In this document: in pieces, positions 35,289 through 44,404 of the stretch | How the letters are laid out: each line of letters opens with the position of its first letter | How positions within the stretch are numbered: position 1 is the first letter of the stretch | DNA from: Calamus simplicifolius | Lineage: Eukaryota; Streptophyta; Magnoliopsida; Arecales; Arecaceae | Assembly (NCBI GenBank): GCA_900491605.1 | Contig: UESW01004421.1 | Span: forward strand, 791,738-855,737 | Direction of reading: 5' to 3' | Length of the DNA stretch: 64,000 nt | Notes under the pieces: generated by a model | The model's input: the letters and a program-made list of their open reading frames with translations, nothing else | The model's database searches: none | Told to the model about the DNA's origin: nothing | Program-made: the position numbers and the translations under genes

Positions 35289-36470
35289 TTATGCTTTGAT
35301 GGCTAGACGAGGATGATACTGAATATCATGTTCACTCAGCTCAACGACCCATTTGGTCATCCTTCTTGACACATCCGGATGGTGAATGATTGATTTGATA
35401 GGTTGGTCGGTTAGGACTACCACAGCATGTGCCTGAAAGTAAAGCCATAATTTTTGGACTGACGTTACTAAGGCCAACACCACCTTCTCAACACGAGTGT
35501 ACCTTGTCTCAGCATCCCAAAGTAATTTACTGACATAATAAATCGGCTTCTAGATTTTGTTTTCTTCTTTGATTAGTACAGGCCCGATGGTTTTCTTTGA
35601 GACCGCCAGATACAGGTATAGCGTCTCTCCGAGCCTCGAGCTACTGAAAAGAGGTGGTGAGCCAACGTATTTTTTGAGATCCTCAAATGATTTCTTCCAG
35701 TCCGAAGTCCACTAAAAATTTTTGGCCGACCATAGCGCCTTGAAGAAGGGCAAACATTTCTCGGCTGAACAGGCGACAAAGCGATTGAGGATCGTTATCC
35801 TTTCGGTGAAGCGTTGCACCTCCTTGACCGATCTTGGAGGCGCCATCTGCTGAGAAGCTTGGATTTTCTGTGGATTTGCTTCAATGCCTCGCTAGAAGAC
35901 TATGAAGCCCAAGAACTTTCCAAAGTTGACTCCAATGACACATTTAGTTGAATTTAGCTTCATCTAGTACCTTCGGAGCATCGTGAAGCTAAGATCGTTG
36001 ATGTGTTGAGATGCTTCCTTGCTCTTGACCAGCATGTCATCAACATAGACTTCCATATTCCGACCGATTGTTCTTTGAAAACTTTATTAATCAGTTTTGG
36101 TAGGTTGCCCCTACATTTTTTAAACCAAAAGGCATGACTCGATAATAGCAAATACCTCGATCAGTAATGAAGGCGATCTTTTCTTCATCCTCGGTGCCAT
36201 CCGAATTTGATTGTAGCCCGAGTAAGCATCCATGAAAGTCAGCATCTGGTGGCCCGAGATAGCGTCCACAAGTTGATCAATCCTGAGCAAAGGAAAATTA
36301 TCCTTCGAGCAAGCCTTGTTAAGGTTCGTGAAGTCGATACAGATCCTCCACTTGCAATTTGACTTTTCACCATGATAACATTTGTCAGCCAACCGGCATA
36401 ATTTACTTTTCGGATGAAGTTAGCTTTGATAAGTTTGTCAACCTCTTCCTCGATAGCCTTCTGATGCTCA
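35289..36470 (-). pseudogene. Gypsy-1 copy B reverse transcriptase
   Basis: Minus-strand pieces are CIDFTNLNKACSKDNFPL and IDQLVDAISGHQMLTFMDAY then SGYNQIRMA at 36392-36180. The catalytic YVDD region near 36040 is displaced by a frameshift. RT thumb and the start of RNase H follow towards 35290. Broken in several places. Confidence 0.75.
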
Positions 36471-36825
36471 GGGGCGAAGTTTCTTTTCTTCTATTTGATT
36501 GGCCGAAATATTTCATCTAGATTAAGGTGATGCACAAGGACGTCCGAGCTGATTCCCGGCATATCCGAAGCAGACTAAGTGAAGATGTCAGCATTGCCTT
36601 GAAAGAAATCAACTAAATCTTGCCGACTTTTCCCTTTCAATTGTGACCCAATCTTTATGGTTCGATCTGACAGAGCTTCGTCAAGCGGCACCTCTTCAAG
36701 TTCTTCGGCTGGTTCTCCCCGTTACTCGACAAAATCCTTCCGAGCATCCAACCCATCAACCTTGGGTCTTCTAGACTAAAGATCGATGACAAAGTAATAC
36801 CAAGCCACAGCTTGGCTTCCCCGAA

Positions 36826-37289
36826 CTATTCCCACCCCCACTTTATAGAGAACTTCATGGCGAGATGGGGAATGAATATGATAGCTTTAAGGGACATTTG
36901 TTTGGGCCTACCGAGGATTGCATTGTAGGGCGACCGAAGCTTGGTTACTAGAAAGTCTGTATGAGCAATAACTACACTGGGCCAAGTGTCCGCTCGAATC
37001 ACCAAGGTAATAACTCCTTCGGGAGTAATTGCATCGCCAGTGAAGCCGACCAAGGTAGAGTCTATGGTCCGAATATCCTTCATCTGCAATTCATCATCAC
37101 AAAAGCATCAAAGTACAAAACATTAATAGAGCTTCTACTATCAACTAGAATACGGTGTACATCATAATCGTTCATGTTAAGAGATACAACCAAAGCATCA
37201 TCGTGCGGATACTGTATCTTCCAAAGGTATTCATTTGAAAAATGAGAGCTGATCGGTCCGGGGCTTCTTTGATGAGTTTTCTTCTTCAC
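36826..37289 (-). pseudogene. Gypsy-1 copy B aspartic protease region
   Basis: The active-site block is HRILVDSRSSINVLYFDAF; the catalytic DSG is changed to DSR. It is followed by LVGFTGDAITPEGVITLV and the C-terminal YNAILGRP block. Lengths are normal for the gypsy protease, but the frame breaks at about 37080. Confidence 0.8.
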
Positions 37290-37545
37290 CTAATTGAGCC
37301 GATGAGGAGCCGATCATCGCAACTATATTGACGTTGCCCACAGCCGAAGGATTCGAAGGTGCCAAGCAAGGCTCGGGCTAATGGTCTCCATTGTTTGGCT
37401 CAGGGACTCTTCTGAACCAGTCCAACCTTCTTCGGCGGATGAGTTGCTCGATCTCATTCCGTAGCTGCTAGCACTCTTCAGTGTCATGCCCATGATCTCG
37501 ATAAAATCGATAATACTTGGTCATATCTCTCCGAGCCATGTTTCC

Positions 37546-38634
37546 TCAAAGAGGTGGCGACCGAAGGATCTGACGCTCGATTTTCATCAGGATCTGTGCT
37601 CTTGGTGCAGTAAGCGGTGTATACTGATTAAACTTCGGGGCTGGAACCAGTGCGATCTCTAGGTGGCAGCGGAAGAGCTCTCTAACGACAAGGTGGGCTT
37701 GCCCGACGAGAGGGTTGGTTTTTTCCCGAGCCTTTAGCCTCTTTCCTCTTCGATTGCTTGGCCCGGGCCGACCTTTGCGACTTCTCGACCCTAGCATATT
37801 TATCCGCCAAGGCCATCATGTCAGAGAGGCTCTTCAGATAGTTGACCTCCAGGGCTAAATAGAAGTCACCCTCCTTGGATACCTCGCCTACCAAGGCGAA
37901 CAAAGCTACCTCATGGTTGAAGTGATGTACCTCTAATATAGCCATGTTAAAACGGCCTAAATAACTCTTCAAAGACTCCCCCTCTCGCTATTTGACCTCA
38001 GAAAAGGAGTCGGATCTTCTTCGGTGACGACGACTACTGACGAACTGATTGATAAACAAGCAGTTCAGCTCGTCGAAAGAACTGATGGAACCCGACTTCA
38101 AGTTGTTAAACCAAGTTCTCACGGACCCCCTGAGAGTGGAAGGAAAGGCTCGGCATAAGATCGCATCTGATGCTCCGTGAAATATCATGATGGATCAAAA
38201 GCTACTTAGATGTCATCAGGATCAGTGGATCCATGGTACGACTCAATGGTAGGAAGTTTTACATGAGGATCACTTCCCGCATAATTTTTCTGAAGAAAGG
38301 GATACCATGTTTTGCCTTCGATTGGAGTTGAGGGGCTTGCCTGACGGCATCCAGCTCCTAGCGCCACTCTCGGCGCATCTCTCAAAGTTGTTGCCGAACC
38401 CCTTCATCTCAGGTGATAGAAGAGTCCGATCGAGGATAGCACGGTCGCGCATCGAATCATAGTGGAAGAGCACCGAGGAGAGAGACCGAGCTCGCCGAGA
38501 TTTAGGCAGACTCTTTTTTTCAATCCTCGGCGATGCCGGTTAAGGCCATCTTCGATTGAGCTGTTGAGGATGGCTCGTGACTTCGAGCGGGTTGGAAGAA
38601 GAAATCGCCACCGAAACAGAGGCAACAACTCCAT
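37546..38634 (-). pseudogene. Gypsy-1 gag, decayed
   Basis: Minus-strand pieces in order are a variable N-terminal part (38634-38270), the retrotransposon gag core at 38188-37988 (AFPSTLRGSVRTWFNNLKSG and SFDELNCLFINQFVSS) and a continuation at 37972-37682 (YLGRFNMA, DMMALADKYARVEK) leading into a basic tail. Several shifts and stops separate them. This is the only gag copy in the element, because the internal duplication starts at the gag/protease border. Confidence 0.8.
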
Positions 38635-38936
38635 TAGGGAGTTATGGAGCGAGGGGGCTGGATGTGGAGCTCTATCGAGCTCTTGTACCAGCTAAGCTAA
38701 AGCTTGAACTTGCTGGACCAGTATGGCAAACTGGTCCTGGGTTAATGCAGTCATCGATGGCGAGGGAGTCTCAGCCGGTGGCGACTGCGGAGGTGCCATA
38801 TTACTTGCAAGATCATGCCTCTAGGAGGTGGTTTGATCCTGCGCATCCAAAATTGCTCTCCTTCGATTGGCCATTAGAGGGTTATTTTTTCGGTATTAAG
38901 CCTTGTTCCTTGATCATAAGTTTATAGGACTTAAGG

Positions 38937-38953
38937 CCCTTCCTCTAACGCCA
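38937..38953 (-). other. Primer-binding site of gypsy-1
   Basis: Three bases (GAT) inside the 5' LTR, the minus strand reads TGGCGTTAGAGGAAGGG. The same spacer and TGGCG start are seen in the second gypsy element (45872-45892). TGGCG-starting sites are typical of several plant gypsy lineages. Confidence 0.7.
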
Positions 38954-38956
38954 ATC

Positions 38957-39996
38957 TATTGCCGTAGAAATCCTCTCCAACTCGGGCACGGCCCGTCTCC
39001 GGATTTGGATGTCAACCTTCCGCTCAAATGGACCTGCAAGATATCCTCACATAAGGAACGTTGGGGATAGCCTCTGCGGAAGACCCTCTGATGCCCAAGT
39101 TAGTAAAAATTCATAGCAAGAAAATATGAGAAGAAGGCTCTTGCAAAAGAGTCCCTCAAGAATGGCCTCTCGAGAGCTCTGAATGTTGCTTGAGCTTCAA
39201 TGGATTTTTCAATGAGAGAGTGAGCGTACCTAAAAAGGCTTTTGAAAAAGGTATTTATAAACTGTCTGAATATTGATGGGTGCTCGTCTGACTCCTCGGA
39301 CATGTCTTGAGAAGTGAAAAATCGGAATAATTTGACTCTGATTCGAATCAGGTTTATTACGAGGCCGGTGTGATTCGAATCTTGTCTAAATCTAATTGGT
39401 TACAAGGTTGGTAGGATTCGAATCCTTTTCGTTAGAGGATCAATAGTTAAGAAAGCTGGTGGGTGCTTTGAGATTCGGCTATTTATAGACTCTAGGCTAT
39501 ATTTGGCATCATTGGGTTTATTTCCCTCTTAGGACAGTTAGGGACCCATGTGGTTGAAATCTTGCCAGATAATCATGGATTTGAACTTTTGTTAATTTTT
39601 CACACTTGGCTCTTTGAGGAAACCACTTTGAAATTAGGTGATCGAAGCCGTTCATCGTGTGAAGAATTCATCGTAATGATAGGTAGTAAGTGCACTTGGG
39701 CTAGATGTGAAGGTAGCTCGGTCCCGCAAAAGTTCAAGAATACCTCGGTTCTATCAAGGAATAAAAGTAACTCGGCCTAGCCGAAACATAGGAATAGCTC
39801 GTCTTGCCGATGTATAAGGGTAGCTCGGTCCGACCAAAGTATGAAAATAGTTCGGAATCATCGAATCTCGGACCCATCGAGGTACGGCAATTTTATCTTT
39901 TTTGCGCATGATATCTGGTGGATGAAAATCAAAAATGATCCTAACTTTTTTTCACATGCACGGATATTGATGCGATGACGATTTTATCCCGTATCA
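38957..39996 (-). repeat. Gypsy-1 right LTR (5' LTR)
   Basis: Homologous to 14994-16038. The inner end reads TATTGCC instead of TGTTGCC, a CpA-type decay of the terminal dinucleotide. The minus-strand TATAAATA at 39480-39487 is the likely promoter, directing transcription leftwards through the element in the same sense as QCR10. Confidence 0.9.
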
Positions 39997-40001
39997 ATAT
40001 G

Positions 40002-41268
40002 CAAATGTGCTATTAGAATATCACAACCCAATTGTCTACTCAATCAACAAGAAACACTTGTTGTGCAAATTAAAACATCATGATATGTTGTTAAACTCAA
40101 TTAAAAAATACATGTATACATTTTATATCAGTATTTTATTCCTGATCCAATTGATGTAAGGCCCACTAATAAGTATGAAATAACACAAATTTCATGGATT
40201 ATGCATTTTACATAAGCAAAACTTGATTAATTTCACATGATCTATCATGTCTGACTTAAAATAATTCTTTAGCATTTGTACCTGCACATGCGAACAAGCA
40301 TGTTGTGCAGACATTTTTAAGGTGTTAAAGAATCATAACATTTTTTATATTGATGATTGACACCCCTAAACCCATTTCCATTTCCATATCTACTTCATCC
40401 AGCAATAGAAATGACTTTTGTACTTGTTGGCATTGCAACCATAGCTGCAGCTATTTTGCATTAAAAAGCTTCCACAAGTCTCATCGGCATTCAAAAATTG
40501 AGCAATCACACTACATATCTTAAAGCAAAGTCCACTTTGTCCATCCTTCAAATCCTACTGTACGTATCTTCAAGAATCCCTGCAATTAATTGTACTATAA
40601 AATACCTTAGACAAGAAAAGCAATCATTCATGCATATTTTGGTCATTAATCCTAATAAGGTCTGAAGCATAACGTCATCCCGATAAACTCGATCCATACA
40701 CCCAGTTATAGTTTAATTACCATGAGTTCAACATCAACGAGATGAAAAGATAGATTGCAATCGTTGGTGAAGAAGATCAAAACAAAATCAAAAACACATC
40801 TTTCCCAACCACCTCTGTATGAAAATCATATAATATGATTGCACCCTGGTGTCAACGTAGTTTCGATAACCAATATAGATTAACTAATGCATTCAATGAC
40901 CACAAAAGTTCTAATCTATGAAATTAAAAAGAAAAGGATCCCTTTAATCAAGGGATTAGCAGACAATTTCTTATAAAAAACAAAATATAGGCACTAAGGA
41001 TATAAGAAAACGATAAAAAATCACTGCCACGTCCACATCCAACAGATTAAAAACAAATAACCGGTGAATGAAAAGACGATAATCAGAAATAAGCTTGATA
41101 AAAACAATTCACTATGATCATATACACAACCAGATCATGAATTACAGAAAGATAGAATCACAGGAAGATGGAAGAAAGAAAAGAGCTATAAATTATCGCA
41201 AATTTTTGTATAGGAGTTACAGATCTTATAAAAGAAATGACAGGGGAAAAGGGAGAGAAGTCTCTTGA
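40002..41268. other. Proximal part of the QCR10 intron
   Basis: AT-rich sequence between the gypsy element and exon 1. No exon or element ends were recognised. Confidence 0.6.
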
Positions 41269-41269
41269 C

Positions 41270-41401
41270 CTGAATGAGCCAGAGGGCGCCGGTGGTGGCG
41301 GCGACTCCCCAGGCGGCGGCGGAAACGATGTCCGTCGACTGAGGGCGGAGGCGTGGCTTTAGGAACTTGAAGAGACCCGAACCAGTCGCCGCAGATGCCA
41401 T
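41270..41401 (-). CDS. QCR10: QCR10-like complex III 6.7-kDa subunit, coding exon 1
   Basis: The exon starts at ATG 41399-41401 and encodes 44 codons: a short basic N-terminus (GSGLFKFLKPRLRPQSTD) followed by a hydrophobic helix (AAAWGVAATTGALWLIQ). The next bases are a GT donor; without splicing the frame reads into intron. The pattern F-x-KPR-x-RPQSTDI, then an Ala/Gly-rich helix ending (L/I)W(L/V)(V/I)Q, then PFDW in exon 2, is that of the plant 6.7-kDa subunit of the ubiquinol-cytochrome c reductase complex. The family has no cleaved presequence; the protein sits at the rim of complex III in the inner mitochondrial membrane. The exon is GC-rich, unlike the repeats around it, and carries no damage. 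A housekeeping role is expected. Confidence 0.9.
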
Positions 41402-41441
41402 CGCTATTTTCTAACCGAGCGGACCAAAGCTCTCGAGATGC

Positions 41442-41450
41442 AAACCCTAG
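41442..41450. promoter_or_regulatory. Telo-box in the QCR10 5' leader
   Basis: AAACCCTAG (plus strand; CTAGGGTTT on the coding strand) lies about 40 bp upstream of the ATG. The telo-box AAACCCTA is a known element of plant housekeeping, ribosomal and mitochondrial-protein gene promoters and leaders. Confidence 0.5.
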
Positions 41451-41829
41451 ATCGATCAAGAAGTCGCCAAGAAATAGGGAGGAGACGCCGGCCGGGAGGG
41501 TGTAAGCGGGTCGGATTCGGGTCGGATCTGACGAGACCCGACCCAAAACCATAAGCTTATCGGGCATGGATTTGGGTTGGACTTTTCCTCAATATATTTA
41601 ACCGAATATTCCATTTCTAGATCTGGATTATTTTCTTTAATGTCATCAACCTCGATCATCTTCGTTTTAATCTGTGTTTGTAATATTTTCGCATTTAACG
41701 TTGGGAGGAATTTATGAGCACGAATTTCTGAACAAAATCTTTCGTTGGAACAGTGATGCTTATATTTAACCAAAATACACACATTGAGTTGCATATTATA
41801 GAGTTATATTAGAGAAAGACCGGCATGCA

Positions 41830-43150
41830 GGAATTACCAACAACCCGGCCTGGGAAAATAAGCAATTGATAGCACAAGGGCTGTTGATATCAAATCATCA
41901 TTCTCGAATATTCACGAGCGTTCTATTGCCTCCTTCAGTGAGCCCGAAATCCTCTATAAGCTTCTCGCACATGAGAGCATGCAAACAAGTTCGAAAACCG
42001 AAGATTCCAGTGAAAACCCTCCGATGCTCAAGTTAGTGCTCTGGGCAACAGCCATGAGTTTAAAAAAGCTCGAAAGAAAGAGAGGCTTAGAGCTCTCCAT
42101 AAGCAAGACTGAGTGTTTGGAGTATAGTGAGTTATCAGTTACCTCGTTGGGAGTTCCTCTTACCCATTTTATTGATGCTTGGAGTCTGCCAGTCTTGGAG
42201 CATGATCACTTGTCAGAGCATTGATGATGGGGGCGACACAGTGGGGCTAGACTCCATGTAATTTGTCAGAGTTGCAGGCTATGTCCCATCTAATATGAAT
42301 GGTTGTATAGTTGGTGGGTCAAGTTCCGCCAGAGTGGATAGCCACTTGATTTGGATGGTTGTTGCAGGGTGGCCGTTACAACGCTTGCCAAATATATCCC
42401 CCATATCGCACGTCTGTTGTCCTGTGTGGACAGCGGTGGAGCTATGCACGTGGATCCCACAATGTGGCTGCTGGGGAACTGCTTGGGTGGTTGCTAAGGC
42501 CGACTGGCCAAGGTTGAAGTTGGCCGAGACATGTTGGCCGAGGCTGAAGCTGGCCAAGACTGAGGCTGAAGCTGGCCGAGGTATATTGGCCGAGGCTGAG
42601 ACTGACCGAGGTTGAGGCTGGCCGAGCTGAAGCTGGCCGAGGTATATTGGCCGAGGCTGAAGCTGGCCAAGGCTGAGGCTAGCTAAGGCTGAAGTTGGCC
42701 GAAGCTGAGGCTGGCCGAGGTATATTGGCCGAGGCTGAGCTGGCCGAGGCTGGCCGAGGCTGAAGCTAACTGAGGTTGAGGCTAAAGTTGGCCGAGGCTG
42801 AAGCTGGCCGAGCATTGTTCATCGTCGAGTATTGTTCATGGCCGAGGGAAAGAGGCCAAGCACTGTTCATGGCCGAGGGGAAGAGGTCGAGCACTGTTTA
42901 TGGCCGAGCATTGTTCATGGCCGAGAGGAAGAGGCCGAGCACCGTTCATGACCGAGGGGAAGAGGCCGAGCACTATTTATGGCCGAGGGGAAGAGGCCGA
43001 CTTGGGAGGCCGTTGAGAAACTGGGCCAACTTGGGAGGCCAACTTGAGGAGGCCAACTTGAGAAACTGGGCCGACTTGGAAGGCCGATAGGATAGGGCCA
43101 TCCAAATATGATGTCGTCGTTGCCCATGGGGTTAACTAGCCCCATCAAGG
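41830..43150. repeat. LTR-like remnant with GGCCGAGGCTGAAGC array
   Basis: The first part contains ACCCTCCGATGCTCAAGTTAG (42007-42035), a stretch also present in the gypsy-1 LTRs. At 42490-42810 the sequence is a tandem array of GGCCGAGGCTGAAGCTGGCC variants. At 42820-43000 it becomes TTCATGGCCGAGGGGAAGAGGC-type units about 35-40 bp long. No pol sequence is attached and I could not fix the ends, so a solo LTR or fragment of another gypsy family is the best guess. Confidence 0.45.
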
Positions 43151-43978
43151 GCTTTACCTAACGATGGCTATCCACCTGTGGCAGCGAAGGGCTTTTCTTT
43201 CCTTCTCCAAGGAAGACCCTTTTATTTTGAATCAGAGTACCCAGCATATCAAGAGCAGGAAAATCACCACATCATCGTTTGAAGAAACCTAAGGTATAAT
43301 CTGACTCTAATTAAGTTTGTTCCACTTCCAACACAACATTCGACAAGAACAAGAGCAAAAAGGCAGCTATAAAATAGATAAACCGGTTATCAGAGAGCTC
43401 TGGAGTTAAATCAAGCGACCGAATAACATCCAGGGAATCCTATTTAAGATCCATTTCCAGTATAATACAAATTTTTAATTTGACAAAGCCATCATTACAA
43501 CAGGAGCCACGCAAGTTCAATTCCTTTCGCTTGATAATCATCTTAATCATGAATTAAGCTAGATTGAGCTAAGAGGATGCTTAGCCCTTTAGTCATTATT
43601 AGTCACAAGTTTAACAGGATTCCTGAGGCCCTTAGCTGCGTTACGCACACGAGAACAGAAGTAAGATAGAATTCTCATTTTTGTTTTTCACCAGAATGGA
43701 ATTAAATTTTGTTCCACACAATGGCTAATCCCATTGAAAGAAAAGATAACTTATCTCAAGAAAAATATGTTCCTATTTTTATCCTTCTATCGGGTGACTA
43801 TCTTATTTTCCTTTTTTTTTACCTAACGATAGCTCCTATTTTTCTAAGAATATAACTGTTATATCTGATTTGTTATCATGTTCTTCAGTAAATATAAGAT
43901 AAGATAATTTTTATTATATTATATTTTTTATCTTTTCTTATCTTTCCTTCTATCTTATTTTATGCACCAAACATAGCC
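43151..43978. other. Spacer without recognised features
   Basis: AT-rich unique-looking sequence. No exon, repeat or element end was recognised. Confidence 0.45.
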
Positions 43979-44145
43979 TTACAGATCTTCCAGTAATTCC
44001 CAATATCTCAAACTGCCTTTGCCGGCCCTAGCTCTTCCTCTCTCTATCTTCTCAGATTCTATTGAGAAGCTATATGAGCAACATACGCCATATTCCCGTT
44101 CAGGAGCCTCCATGTTTTCAGAATCCCACCATCCGAATAATAAAC
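43979..44145 (-). CDS. Possible terminal exon of an unidentified gene
   Basis: On the minus strand a strong acceptor (GTTATTTCTGCCAG) is followed at 44145 by two readable frames. One gives 28 codons ending DGGILKTWRLLNGNMAYVAH then IASQ and TAG at 44059-44061. The other gives about 55 codons ending GSLRYWELLEDL and TAA at 43979. The sequence is not repeat-like. The rest of the gene would lie to the right, where gypsy-2 starts 260 bp away. I do not recognise the family, and the frame choice is open. Confidence 0.25.
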
Positions 44146-44404
44146 CTGGCAGAAATAACATAATGAGAATTAGAAACCACCACTCAGTACAATTAGCACT
44201 CACAAAAAGAAAACAAACATCATCTTCCACTTAAGGTGCTCATAAAGACAGGCAAGAACAAAAAGAAATGTGCAAGTAATGGTAAATCAACATCATCAGC
44301 AAAAGGCTGGTCAGTCATTCAAGTGAATATTGCAAAATGAATAGCAGTTTCAACAAGCTGGTTGCAAATGCAACGCATTCCAGCTTCCTCAAAATCTTAT
44401 ATAC

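Larger units (their letters stand above)
27177..37545 (-). repeat. Internal tandem copy B of gypsy-1
   Basis: This copy spans protease, RT, RNase H, integrase, the short-palindrome repeats and the antisense ORF. It aligns with 17692-27176. It differs from copy A by lacking about 0.6 kb corresponding to 23035-23640 (next to integrase), by carrying a 1.45-kb insertion (33551-34997), and by retaining about 0.2 kb of the antisense ORF (27312-27530) that copy A has lost. Confidence 0.85.
14994..39996 (-). mobile_element. 25-kb Ty3/gypsy element with tandemly duplicated internal region
   Basis: The two LTRs are 14994-16038 and 38957-39996. The flanking 5-bp duplication ATATG (14989-14993 and 39997-40001) is perfect. 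Transcriptional sense is minus: PBS next to the right LTR, gag at 38.6-37.5 kb, then protease, RT, RNase H and integrase leftwards, and a polypurine tract next to the left LTR. The protease-to-antisense-ORF segment occurs twice (27177 to about 37545, and 17692-27176) without an LTR in between, so this is one inserted unit, not two neighbouring elements. The PBS start (GAT then TGGCG), the order of pol domains and an antisense accessory ORF point to the Tat-like group of plant gypsy elements. All coding parts carry stops or shifts. By eye the LTRs differ at roughly one base in eight over the first ~170 bp, so the insertion is old. Confidence 0.92.
13575..41269 (-). other. QCR10: 27,695-bp intron of QCR10
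   Basis: The minus-strand donor is CAG|GTCAAGAG (exon side at 41270) and the acceptor is a T run plus GCAG (ending at 13575). Between them lies a single 25,003-bp gypsy element (14994-39996) with a 5-bp target duplication. Removing both leaves an ancestral intron of about 2,687 bp. The flanking intron parts (13575-14988 and 40002-41269) are AT-rich and hold no recognisable exon. Confidence 0.85.

Noticed and set aside
14994..39996. Reading the two pol regions as two neighbouring gypsy elements
   Set aside because: There is no LTR, PBS or gag between them and a single ATATG duplication flanks the outer LTRs.
41186..41269. Extension of QCR10 exon 1 into the following 28 codons
   Set aside because: The extra residues (VKRLLSLFPCHFFYKI...) are intron sequence beyond a GT donor; the family continues PFDW, found at 13574.
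42279..42815. 178-codon minus-strand frame rich in LGQPQPRP-type repeats
   Set aside because: Translation of the GGCCGAGGCTGAAGC array, not a proline-rich gene.
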